A DNA stretch of 64,000 bases. It comes from Entomomonas sp945283395. Lineage in GTDB: Bacteria; Pseudomonadota; Gammaproteobacteria; Pseudomonadales; Pseudomonadaceae. The stretch covers positions 1 through 64,000 of the forward strand of contig CAMLLC010000005.1 in the NCBI GenBank assembly GCA_946480835.1, written 5' to 3'. Below the pieces are notes generated by a model, which had not been told where the DNA came from, did not search any database, and saw nothing but the letters and a program-made list of their open reading frames with translations. The position numbers were made by a program, and so were the translations under genes. Positions within the stretch are counted from its first letter, which is position 1; each line of letters begins with the position of its first letter. Shown here piece by piece: positions 1-7,782 of the stretch.

Positions 1-37
1 TCTTTGCTCATAAAATCATTATAGAGTGAAATGATGT

Positions 38-739
38 CTATGAATCACACATTTTATTTTCTTTTTTCAGTTTATTTTCATCAGCAACTATATACAAATC
101 ACCTTTTATAATATTTCCTTTATCATCAGTAATGGTTAGCCATTCGGCAAAATATATATCTTCTATCTCGCCTTTAAAATTTTGTTTCTTTAATTGCTCT
201 TTTAGCCAATTTTCATCACGCTTTATTAAATCCAGCGCGTCTTTATCTATCTCTCCCTTTTTAATTAAGAAAGCTAAATTTTTATGATCATCTTTTCTAA
301 TAACTGATACTTGATTATTAGATTCTATTTGAGCGTAACTGACTTCATGTAATGAAACTCCCTGCATTCTCAATAGGGTTACAAAATCACTTATGTCTAT
401 ACCTAATTCTATAAATTTAGATAATTGGAATTTCCCATTCACTATTACTGGAACTGTTTTACCTACAATTATTGCACGTAAGAAATTAGAATGTTTTCTT
501 AAAAAATTGACTAGAATAATGAGTATTTCCCAAATAGCTAGCACAATAATAAACTGTAATACAGAAATATCTTTGTTATAAATAACTCCACCTATAATGC
601 CACCTAAGACAAAATTGCCTATTAAGTCTAGGGGGGTCATATTATTAAGTTGCCCTCTTCCTGTCGTCCTTAACACAATAATGAAGGCTATTAGTCCAAT
701 AGCTAGTTTCAAAGCAATTTCAAGATAAATTATTATCAT
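38..739 (-). CDS. DUF421 (YetF-like) membrane protein
   Basis: A 233-residue protein with an N-terminal membrane region of about three hydrophobic segments (roughly residues 5-22, 40-58 and 60-78) followed by a soluble C-terminal domain. The layout and the segments around GRGQLNNMTPLDLI and LRMQGV are typical of the DUF421/YetF family, whose molecular role is not established. The soluble part (about residues 90-215) ends in a charged tail. The ATG start lies 82 bp from the neighbouring minus-strand gene, with no strong Shine-Dalgarno. It is the last complete gene at the left edge, and the 37 bases beyond its stop hold nothing I recognise. Family assignment is from residue pattern only. Confidence 0.8.
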   Translation of the reverse strand: MIIIYLEIALKLAIGLIAFIIVLRTTGRGQLNNMTPLDLIGNFVLGGIIGGVIYNKDISVLQFIIVLAIWEILIILVNFLRKHSNFLRAIIVGKTVPVIVNGKFQLSKFIELGIDISDFVTLLRMQGVSLHEVSYAQIESNNQVSVIRKDDHKNLAFLIKKGEIDKDALDLIKRDENWLKEQLKKQNFKGEIEDIYFAEWLTITDDKGNIIKGDLYIVADENKLKKENKMCDS

Positions 740-821
740 ATCTTTGATATTTCCTACATATAATTAATTATTCATCTTGTAGTTTAACAGCTTGTCAACT
801 AACAGCAACTAGACTATCGTT

Positions 822-1787
822 TTAAGAGATTTGCTGTAAATCCTCATCTAATGTTAATAAATTATTTGTTATTTTATTCTGATATTTTTCTATTATCTTA
901 TTTAGACAGTGCCATTCTTTATCAGTTATAGTTAATTTTGCTTTAAAAGGGATAATGTCATTACGATAACCTAAACAAACAAGAGTTGGCATAAAATCAG
1001 AATGATAATTTGCAATCGACTGGCTTAATATACATACTCCAGCTAACTGTTCTCCTAACTTTAGATCTCCTATTGCTTTTCTAAAACTTATTTTTTTGAC
1101 ACCCCAACGGATAGGCTGTTGTTGCCCACCCATAAGGGGAGCTAAAAAAACTACTTCATAGATATTGTCGTCAATATAGGTCACAGTAGCGGGAATAATA
1201 ATACCAGCGTTAAAAACAATAGTTGATAAAAATTTATTGACAATATTACTTACTTGAGTGCCTATAGTAGATAAAAATACCCCTAATATACCAATTATTA
1301 AAGGCGTCCAAGGCCATTGTTTAGTAAATAACCAAGCAGCTATAGCAATAAAAATTAATCCTATTAACTTTAAAATCCAACCAAGCAATTTTGGTTTAGT
1401 GGTGCCCTTTTGTTTAATAGCTAATGTTTTAAGTCTTTCCATATCAAGTAAGCTAGCAGAAACATTTAGAGTTCTTTTAACTATATTGGCCAAATTAGGC
1501 TCGTTATCAAAAGGTTTACCTATTTTATGAATACCTAAAAATTCTTCGTTCAATATGTTTTCTATAATCGCAGCTTGCTCTCTTTGGTCAGTTAGCGTGT
1601 ATAAAATTAACTGTAATTCAAAAAGTTGTGCTAAAACTATTTGTTCAGATACATCTAAAACATCTCTATATTTATTTATAACATGCTGGACTCTCTCTAT
1701 TAGCACATTAAAGGACTGCTTATGTTGAGTATCTTTAATTTGCAAAAATTTATTCGTAAGTTGAGTAAAATCAGATTGGATGGTCAT
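822..1787 (-). CDS. Unknown inner-membrane protein, two central TM segments
   Basis: I do not recognise this 321-residue protein firmly. It has a helical N-terminal half (residues 1-130), two adjacent membrane segments around residues 134-155 and 160-180, and a C-terminal soluble domain that starts near residue 195 with a beta-rich stretch (IIPATVTYI) and ends in a helix. The C-terminal part vaguely resembles DUF3239-type domains, but I would not assign it on that. It lies downstream of fdxA on the same strand with 74 bp between them, so cotranscription is possible. In pseudomonads rpoS usually lies beyond fdxA; here this gene takes that place. Confidence 0.6.
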   Translation of the reverse strand: MTIQSDFTQLTNKFLQIKDTQHKQSFNVLIERVQHVINKYRDVLDVSEQIVLAQLFELQLILYTLTDQREQAAIIENILNEEFLGIHKIGKPFDNEPNLANIVKRTLNVSASLLDMERLKTLAIKQKGTTKPKLLGWILKLIGLIFIAIAAWLFTKQWPWTPLIIGILGVFLSTIGTQVSNIVNKFLSTIVFNAGIIIPATVTYIDDNIYEVVFLAPLMGGQQQPIRWGVKKISFRKAIGDLKLGEQLAGVCILSQSIANYHSDFMPTLVCLGYRNDIIPFKAKLTITDKEWHCLNKIIEKYQNKITNNLLTLDEDLQQIS

Positions 1788-1861
1788 TTTATATTTTGTC
1801 CATTGTTAAAATGAAAACACCATTGTTATCAATCAACAAGGACGCTTTAGAATTCTCAAAA

Positions 1862-2185
1862 TTAGCGCTCAAGATATTCTAATTTATTTTTAACACCATC
1901 CCATTCAGCAGCATCAGGTAATGGATCTTTTCGTTCATTAATATTGGGCCATTTACCAGATAATTCTTGATTTATTTCTATAAATTGTTGCATATCTTCT
2001 GGTAATTCATCTTCAGAAAAAATAGCTTTAGCTGGACATTCAGGTTCACAGAGAGCACAGTCAATACATTCATCTGGGTTAATAACTAAAAAATTAGGTC
2101 CTTCATAAAAACAATCAACAGGGCATACATCGACACAATCGGTGTATTTACATCTGATGCAATTATCAGTAACAACAAAAGGCAT
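1862..2185 (-). CDS. fdxA: Seven-iron ferredoxin FdxA
   Basis: A 107-residue soluble electron carrier of the Azotobacter FdI type, with one [3Fe-4S] and one [4Fe-4S] cluster. The cysteine ladder is complete. Cys9, Cys17 and Cys50 match the 3Fe ligands; Cys21, Cys40, Cys43 and Cys46 match the 4Fe ligands; Cys12 and Cys25 are the extra conserved cysteines. The acidic C-terminal tail (residues 58-107) is the usual FdI extension. GAGGAG lies a few bases before the ATG. In pseudomonads fdxA is next to mutS; here an AlkB-family gene and a heptamer repeat stand between them. The physiological partner cannot be read from the sequence. Confidence 0.95.
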   Translation of the reverse strand: MPFVVTDNCIRCKYTDCVDVCPVDCFYEGPNFLVINPDECIDCALCEPECPAKAIFSEDELPEDMQQFIEINQELSGKWPNINERKDPLPDAAEWDGVKNKLEYLER

Positions 2186-2412
2186 TTAAATTTCTCCTCA
2201 CTCTGCTCCGGCTAAGCAAAGGCAATTTTAACAGCTTTATAATTTATTTGGCAGATTTCATCTAGCTGTTTTTGTTATATCTATATATATGCTTTATTAT
2301 AACATTTTTAATATTAATAAATGGCTTTCAAATCAATTGCATACGACTTTATCACTTAGTAAAGGCTAATATGCAAATATCTGATTAAATAATAGGACAA
2401 ATATCGCTAAGG

Positions 2413-2464
2413 TTGTTAGTTGTTAGTTGTTAGTTGTTAGTTGTTAGTTGTTAGTTGTTAGTTG
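2413..2464. repeat. (TTGTTAG)7 tandem heptanucleotide repeat
   Basis: Seven perfect consecutive copies of TTGTTAG (2413-2461) plus a partial TTG. The tract begins 18 bp beyond the stop codon of the alkB-like gene and about 230 bp upstream of the fdxA start; both genes read leftward. A 7-bp unit is prone to slipped-strand length change. No frame depends on it here, so any effect would be through promoter spacing or transcript 3' structure. The rest of the 296-bp gap is AT-rich without a gene. It contains a loose inverted repeat AACAGCT/AGCTGTT (2230-2270). Confidence 0.95.
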
Positions 2465-2481
2465 GTATTTGATAACTCTTT

Positions 2482-3144
2482 TTAAAAAGATCTCTGTACT
2501 TGTCGGAAAGTTAGATTAATACGTTTTCTCCCTAGTTCAGAATGGCTGCCACTGGCTATAGAAGCAATGCCATGAAATCGTAATCTATCTACCCCACCCC
2601 ACACAACCACATCTCCATGTTGTAAGCGGACTTTAACTACTTTATCTGATTTATTAAGCCCGCCCCATAAAAATAAAGCAGGTAATCCCAAGGAAAAAGA
2701 TACTATAGGTGCATTTAAATTTTTTTCATCTTTATCTTGGTGTAATGACATCTTACTAGTTTCTGTATATTCATTTATTAAACAGGCATTAGGATTAAAA
2801 TTAATAAATCCTACATGCTCAGCGGCCTGACATGCTAACCGATAAAACGAAGATGGAATTTTTGGCCAGCTCGTGTTTGTTAACGGATCAACCCTCGTAT
2901 AACGATAACCTTTATTATCAGTAATCCATCCAAAATCTCCACAACTAGTCATAGCGACTGACATTTGATGACCACTTGGGGTAAACATATAACGAAAAGG
3001 CACTATATTTATTATGTTAATAATGTCTTTGATCATAGCTTGTGTTTGCTTTTCTGTTAGAAAATTTTGTAATACTAAAGCATTATCTCCCAATTTAAAG
3101 ATCATTCTTCTGGTTTGTGGTGATCTAAATAAGTCATCTATCAT
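2482..3144 (-). CDS. alkB: AlkB-family Fe(II)/2-oxoglutarate DNA dealkylase
   Basis: A 220-residue 2-oxoglutarate/Fe(II) dioxygenase that, in AlkB, removes methyl lesions such as 1-methyladenine and 3-methylcytosine by oxidative demethylation. The iron triad is visible as His135-x-Asp137 and His191. The 2-oxoglutarate-binding arginines are Arg208 and Arg214 in RINLTFR, matching E. coli AlkB in order and spacing. Length is close to the E. coli protein (216). It sits 45 bp downstream of mutS on the same strand, so the two repair genes may be cotranscribed. I see no LexA- or Ada-type site. The heptamer repeat starts immediately after its stop codon. Confidence 0.92.
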   Translation of the reverse strand: MIDDLFRSPQTRRMIFKLGDNALVLQNFLTEKQTQAMIKDIINIINIVPFRYMFTPSGHQMSVAMTSCGDFGWITDNKGYRYTRVDPLTNTSWPKIPSSFYRLACQAAEHVGFINFNPNACLINEYTETSKMSLHQDKDEKNLNAPIVSFSLGLPALFLWGGLNKSDKVVKVRLQHGDVVVWGGVDRLRFHGIASIASGSHSELGRKRINLTFRQVQRSF

Positions 3145-3189
3145 TTATTAATTATCTTTAGATATTGAGCTAATATCAAAGCTAGAAAT

Positions 3190-5772
3190 TTAATTGACTT
3201 TCTTTTGCCAATTATATAGCAACTCTAGAGCTTTAAAAGGTGTGAGCTCATTTAAGTTTAACGATTTTAACTCATCTAATACAGGATGATTAGGTGCGGC
3301 AAATAAATCTGCTTGCATAGGTGTTGCAACAGGAGCAACAGGTTTAGTATGAACAGCTGAATTAACAGCTAAAGCTTCTAAACTACCAAGGTGTTCTTTG
3401 GCACGCTGAATAACTTCATGAGGTACGCCAGCTAATTTAGCAACAGCTAAACCGTAACTTTGACTAGCTGGGCCTTGAATTACATGGTGCAAAAATACAA
3501 TAGTATCATTGTATTCAACTGCTTTTAAATGAACATTAGCTACATTATTTAAGCTATCTGGTAAACTAGTCAATTCAAAATAATGGGTAGCAAATAGCGT
3601 AAAAGCTTTTAATTTAGCTAAAAATTCTGCCGCAGCCCAAGCTAGTGACAACCCATCAAACGTACTTGTTCCACGCCCTACCTCATCCATTAAAACTAAG
3701 CTTTGTGAAGTTGCATTATGTAAGATATTAGCTGTTTCTGTCATTTCAACCATAAATGTAGAACGTCCGCCAGCTAAGTCATCACTAGAACCTATCCGAG
3801 TAAAAATGCGATCAACTAAGGAAAGCTGGCAACGTTTGGCTGGCACATAACTACCTATATGGGCTAAGAGTACAATTAAGGCTATTTGCCTCATATAGGT
3901 AGATTTTCCGCCCATATTTGGCCCAGTGATAATAAGCATTCTAGTTTTTTCATCTAAAGTTAGATCATTAGCTACAAATGCCGTAGTTAATACTTGCTCA
4001 ACCACCAAATGGCGTCCTTGCTCTATAGTGATACCAGAAGTCTCAACAAAATCTGGGCAGTTTAAATTTAAGTTTAGGGCACGTTCTGCTAAATTACACA
4101 GTACGTCTAGTTTTGCTAACGCATTCGCTGTTTGTTGTAAAGGATAAAGCTGTTCTATCAACTGTTCTATTAGTGTGTCATACAGTTGTTTCTCTCTGGT
4201 TAATGCCCTACTTTTTGCTGATAATGCTTTATCTTCAAATTCTTTAAGCTCCGGTGTGATATAACGTTCAGCCCCTTTCAACGTCTGCCTTCTAATGTAA
4301 TCGTTAGGAATCTCTGCCCCATCAGCTTGTACCTTAGATATTTCAATGTAATAACCATGAACACGGTTATAGCCTACTTTAAGAGATGCTATTCCTGTTC
4401 TTTGTTTTTCTCTAACTTCTAAATCCATCAAATATTGACCTGCATTCTCACTAATATTTCGCAGATCATCTAATTCTTTATCATAACCCGCCGCTAATAC
4501 TCCTCCTTCTCTAATAACTACAGGCGGATTTTCAATAATAGCTGTTTGTAATAAGCTGCAAAGCTCTGGATACTGCGTTATATAATGAGCTAATTTTTGT
4601 AATTTAGGGTCTTCAAAACTACTTAACTGAACTTGCAATGTAGGCAAAATGGACAATGAATCACGTAACTTTGCTAAATCTCTTGGTCTGGCATTACGTA
4701 AGCCTACCCTAGCTAAAATGCGTTCTATATCCCCTATTTCTTTTAACAAAGGTTGCATGGGTTCAAATTTATAATTATCTAATAGACAGCTGATAGCTGA
4801 TTGCCTATTTTTTATAACGGCTTGCTGGCGCAATGGTTTATTTAACCATCTCGCCAATAAACGACTACCCATAGCTGTTTGGCAGTGATCCATAACGGCT
4901 AATAAGGTATTATCACGCCCGCCACTTAAATTAGTATCTATTTCAAGATTACGACGAGTTGCACTATCTAAAATAACTGTATCTTCAATACGTTCATAAA
5001 TAAGACTTTGGATATGAGGTAAAGCTGTGCGCTGGGTTTCTTTTGCATAGATTAACAAACACCCTGCTGCGCCTATCGCCAAATCAAGTGTCTGACAACC
5101 AAAGCCTGCTAAATCTTGAGTACCAAATTGCTGACAAAGTCCTTTTAGGGCAGTATTTTTATCAAAATCCCAACAGGCGCGACGATGAGATCCTTTCCTT
5201 TTTTCTAAAGGAAGTCCAGCTGGCCAGTCATCAGGGTATAATAATTCAGCAGGATTGATCCTTTCTAACTCTGCTAATAAATTATCCCAACCCATCAACT
5301 CTTGTACAGCAAAACGACCACTGGCTACATCTAGCACGGCTAAACCAAAACATTTTTCATCACCTAACACTGCTACTAGTAGGTTATCTTTTCTATCTTC
5401 TAGTAATGCTTCATCTGTTACTGTACCAGGAGTGATAATTCTTACTACTTTACGTTCAACAGGGCCTTTGCTGGTAGCAGGATCACCTATCTGCTCGCAA
5501 ATAACAATAGATTCACCAAGTTTAACTAATTTAGCTAAATATCCTTCTACTGAATGAAAAGGCACTCCAGCCATAGGAATAGGATTACCAGCAGATTGCC
5601 CTCTTGCCGTTAAAGTAATATCCAACAGATTTGCAGCTCGTTTAGCATCCTCAAAAAACAACTCATAAAAATCTCCCATTCGATAAAACAATAGTTGACT
5701 AGGGTATTCTTGTTTTATCCGTAAATATTGCTGCATCATGGGTGTATGAGAGGAGATATCTATTGTATTCAT
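3190..5772 (-). CDS. mutS: DNA mismatch repair protein MutS
   Basis: The mismatch-recognition ATPase of methyl-independent repair. Starting at ATG 5772 gives 860 residues. A TTG start at 5799 would add nine residues, but the ATG puts SSHTPMMQQY in register with E. coli MutS and is preferred. The mismatch-wedge motif is Phe35-Tyr-Glu37 in GDFYELFF. The connector and lever domains follow. The C-terminal ATPase has Walker A GPNMGGKST, a Walker B region LVMDEVGRGTSTFDG and the signature around SSDDLAGGRSTF. The protein ends with a short C-terminal region of the kind that mediates tetramerisation. It heads the leftward mutS-alkB run. Confidence 0.97.
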   Translation of the reverse strand: MNTIDISSHTPMMQQYLRIKQEYPSQLLFYRMGDFYELFFEDAKRAANLLDITLTARGQSAGNPIPMAGVPFHSVEGYLAKLVKLGESIVICEQIGDPATSKGPVERKVVRIITPGTVTDEALLEDRKDNLLVAVLGDEKCFGLAVLDVASGRFAVQELMGWDNLLAELERINPAELLYPDDWPAGLPLEKRKGSHRRACWDFDKNTALKGLCQQFGTQDLAGFGCQTLDLAIGAAGCLLIYAKETQRTALPHIQSLIYERIEDTVILDSATRRNLEIDTNLSGGRDNTLLAVMDHCQTAMGSRLLARWLNKPLRQQAVIKNRQSAISCLLDNYKFEPMQPLLKEIGDIERILARVGLRNARPRDLAKLRDSLSILPTLQVQLSSFEDPKLQKLAHYITQYPELCSLLQTAIIENPPVVIREGGVLAAGYDKELDDLRNISENAGQYLMDLEVREKQRTGIASLKVGYNRVHGYYIEISKVQADGAEIPNDYIRRQTLKGAERYITPELKEFEDKALSAKSRALTREKQLYDTLIEQLIEQLYPLQQTANALAKLDVLCNLAERALNLNLNCPDFVETSGITIEQGRHLVVEQVLTTAFVANDLTLDEKTRMLIITGPNMGGKSTYMRQIALIVLLAHIGSYVPAKRCQLSLVDRIFTRIGSSDDLAGGRSTFMVEMTETANILHNATSQSLVLMDEVGRGTSTFDGLSLAWAAAEFLAKLKAFTLFATHYFELTSLPDSLNNVANVHLKAVEYNDTIVFLHHVIQGPASQSYGLAVAKLAGVPHEVIQRAKEHLGSLEALAVNSAVHTKPVAPVATPMQADLFAAPNHPVLDELKSLNLNELTPFKALELLYNWQKKVN

Positions 5773-6165
5773 AACTTTTTTTGATTGAAAAATAACCAAC
5801 TAAAGATAGTATTATGCCTTACTTGTTAACATAATAATACCTTCTCTAAAGCTAAAATCATAACCTCAATTGTTTTGGATAAAGTTTATGTTTTTTCTTT
5901 AAAAAGTATCTAAAAGCTTATAATTAACGTCCTATACTAAATATTTGCAGGTAATGAGAGCTTAATAGACATTAAGCTATTTGGCATGGAGTTATATCTC
6001 TTTCAATATAAACTGTTAGTACAAACTCGTTCTTTTTGTTCACATAAAAAGCTTTTTCTATTGCATCATTAGGTTTGAGGCATTAGCAATTTAGCTATAA
6101 AGAACATAAAGATTAACGTAAAATATAAAACAAATGATATTTTATTTTCAAGCTAGAGCCTCATT
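5773..6165. other. Divergent mutS/rlmI intergenic region with inverted repeat
   Basis: No gene is seen in these 393 bp between the divergent starts of mutS and rlmI, which must hold both promoters. A perfect 8-bp inverted repeat, AGCTTAAT/ATTAAGCT with a 4-base spacer, lies at 5959-5978 and could be an operator or a small hairpin. I cannot assign a -35/-10 pair with confidence because the region is AT-rich throughout. Confidence 0.4.
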
Positions 6166-7359
6166 ATGACATTACCTATACTTCGCCTTAAGCCTAATGC
6201 TGGTCATCGCTTACGTGCTGGACACTTGTGGGTTTATAGTAACGAAATTAATACTCAAGTATCCCCTTTACCAGGTTTTATCAGTGGTGAACAAGCAATT
6301 TTAGAAAATGCCAGTGGCAAAGCATTAGGGATAGTGGTATTAAGCCCTAACAATTTAATTTGTGCCCGCATTATTTCAAGAGATACTGAACATCCGTTAG
6401 GAAAATCTTTACTAGCTCATCGTATTAATATAGCTGTCGCCTTAAGAAAGCATATATTTAATAAACCCTTCTATCGTTTAGTTTATGGTGACTCTGATCT
6501 ATTACCTGGCTTAATCGTGGATAGCTTTGGAGATATTTTAGTTGCTCAACTTAATTCAGCAGCAATGGAACAACATAAGGATGAAGTGTTAGCTGCGTTA
6601 ATCCAAGTACTAAAACCAAAAGGTATTGTATGGAAAAATGACAGTTCTGCTCGCACAGCAGAAGCGTTGCCGAGCTATGTAGAAATAGCCTACGGTGAAG
6701 TACCTGAATGGGCTAGATTAGAAGAAAATGGGGTAACTTTTGAGGCGCCTATTATTGAAGGTCAGAAAACAGGCTGGTTTTATGACCATCGTTTTAACCG
6801 CGCTCACCTCATGCCTTATGTAAAAGATAAAAAAGTATTAGACCTATTTAGCTATATAGGTGGGTGGGGAATTCAAGCAGCCGTTCATGGTGCAAGCTCT
6901 GTGACCTGTATTGATTCATCTAGCTTTGCATTAGATGGAGTGGAGCACAATGCTGAACTCAATCAAGTTGCCAAAAAAATAACCTCAATAGAGGGTGATG
7001 TTTTTGCAGCTATGAAAGAACTCAAGACAAGTAATGAACGATTTGATGTGATAATTGCTGATCCCCCAGCATTTATCAAGCGTAAGAAAGACATAAAAAA
7101 TGGTTTATCTGCTTATCACCAGCTTAATGATTTAGCCATTAGATTACTAAATAAAGAAGGATTACTAGTTAGTGCTTCATGTTCGATGCATTTAGCAGAA
7201 GACTCGTTAGTTGATATTATTCAAGCTGCCGCAAGACATAATGATAGATTCATACAACTTATTGAGCGTGGAAGTCAAGGCCCAGACCACCCTGTACATC
7301 CTGCAATACCAGAAACTCGATATATTAAATCATTAACATGTAGAGTATTGCCTAATTAA
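6166..7359 (+). CDS. rlmI: 23S rRNA m5C1962 methyltransferase RlmI-like
   Basis: A 397-residue SAM-dependent rRNA cytosine-5 methyltransferase, almost the length of E. coli RlmI (396). An N-terminal PUA domain (about residues 3-75) binds RNA. A middle RlmI-type domain follows, then a Rossmann methyltransferase core from about residue 190. SAM motif I is DLFSYIGGWGIQAA, the DPPAF motif supplies part of the active site, and SCSMHL carries the catalytic cysteine region. It is a single-gene unit: divergent from mutS and facing fadD across 423 bp. An imperfect hairpin follows its stop codon. Assignment to RlmI rather than a paralogue rests on length and the PUA/core arrangement. Confidence 0.88.
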   Translation: MTLPILRLKPNAGHRLRAGHLWVYSNEINTQVSPLPGFISGEQAILENASGKALGIVVLSPNNLICARIISRDTEHPLGKSLLAHRINIAVALRKHIFNKPFYRLVYGDSDLLPGLIVDSFGDILVAQLNSAAMEQHKDEVLAALIQVLKPKGIVWKNDSSARTAEALPSYVEIAYGEVPEWARLEENGVTFEAPIIEGQKTGWFYDHRFNRAHLMPYVKDKKVLDLFSYIGGWGIQAAVHGASSVTCIDSSSFALDGVEHNAELNQVAKKITSIEGDVFAAMKELKTSNERFDVIIADPPAFIKRKKDIKNGLSAYHQLNDLAIRLLNKEGLLVSASCSMHLAEDSLVDIIQAAARHNDRFIQLIERGSQGPDHPVHPAIPETRYIKSLTCRVLPN

Positions 7360-7366
7360 AAGTAAA

Positions 7367-7394
7367 ATGATAGCTTCCAAAATGGGGCTATCAT
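7367..7394 (+). terminator. Weak hairpin after rlmI
   Basis: An 8-bp stem (ATGATAGC/GCTATCAT) with a 12-base loop starts 7 bases after the rlmI stop. No clear T-run follows, so termination here may be weak or factor-dependent. Confidence 0.35.
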
Positions 7395-7782
7395 AGCCTA
7401 GTTTCTGTTGAACTATAGTAAATGACTCAAAAAGGTGAATTAACTAATACTGAATTTGAGGAACTAGCTTTCGCTTATCCTATCATTTATGACGACCCTA
7501 TCTAAATGGTTGGCCCTGCTTAGTCATTTAATAAATTGGCGGATGCCACTTTAAAAATTTGGCTACTACAACGTTAAAGATAATTTAGAGGCAGCAAAAG
7601 CCTGAGGTAAAAGAGTACCGCTATTATTAAAAAAATAACTTAAATAAAACAAATTTTGATGCTCAATAAAGAGAGCTTTGAAGCTCTCCTTACTAAAAAC
7701 TTTTAATTAGTTTAACAAGACAGGCTTAAAAAGATATCCGTATCACAAATTCTATCATTCGATAATTAAATTTCTAGTTAAC
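7395..7782. other. Intergenic region with possible gene remnant
   Basis: This stretch separates the convergent rlmI and fadD genes. A short plus-strand reading frame at 7422-7505 (27 codons, starting MTQKGELTNTEFEEL) is followed to about 7640 by sequence that looks coding-like in alternating frames but is broken by stops. It could be the remnant of a decayed gene. I recognise no family and see no terminal repeats of an insertion sequence. Confidence 0.25.
7671..7688 (-). terminator. Probable fadD terminator hairpin
   Basis: A perfect inverted repeat, GAGAGCTT/AAGCTCTC with a 2-base centre, lies about 95 bp beyond the fadD stop. Read on the minus strand it is followed by a T-rich stretch (TTTATT), so it fits best as the end of the fadD transcript. 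Confidence 0.45.

Noticed and set aside
2230..2270. Inverted repeat AACAGCT/AGCTGTT with a following T-run on the plus strand
   Set aside because: No plus-strand gene precedes it, and on the minus strand it lacks a T-run, so it does not fit a terminator.
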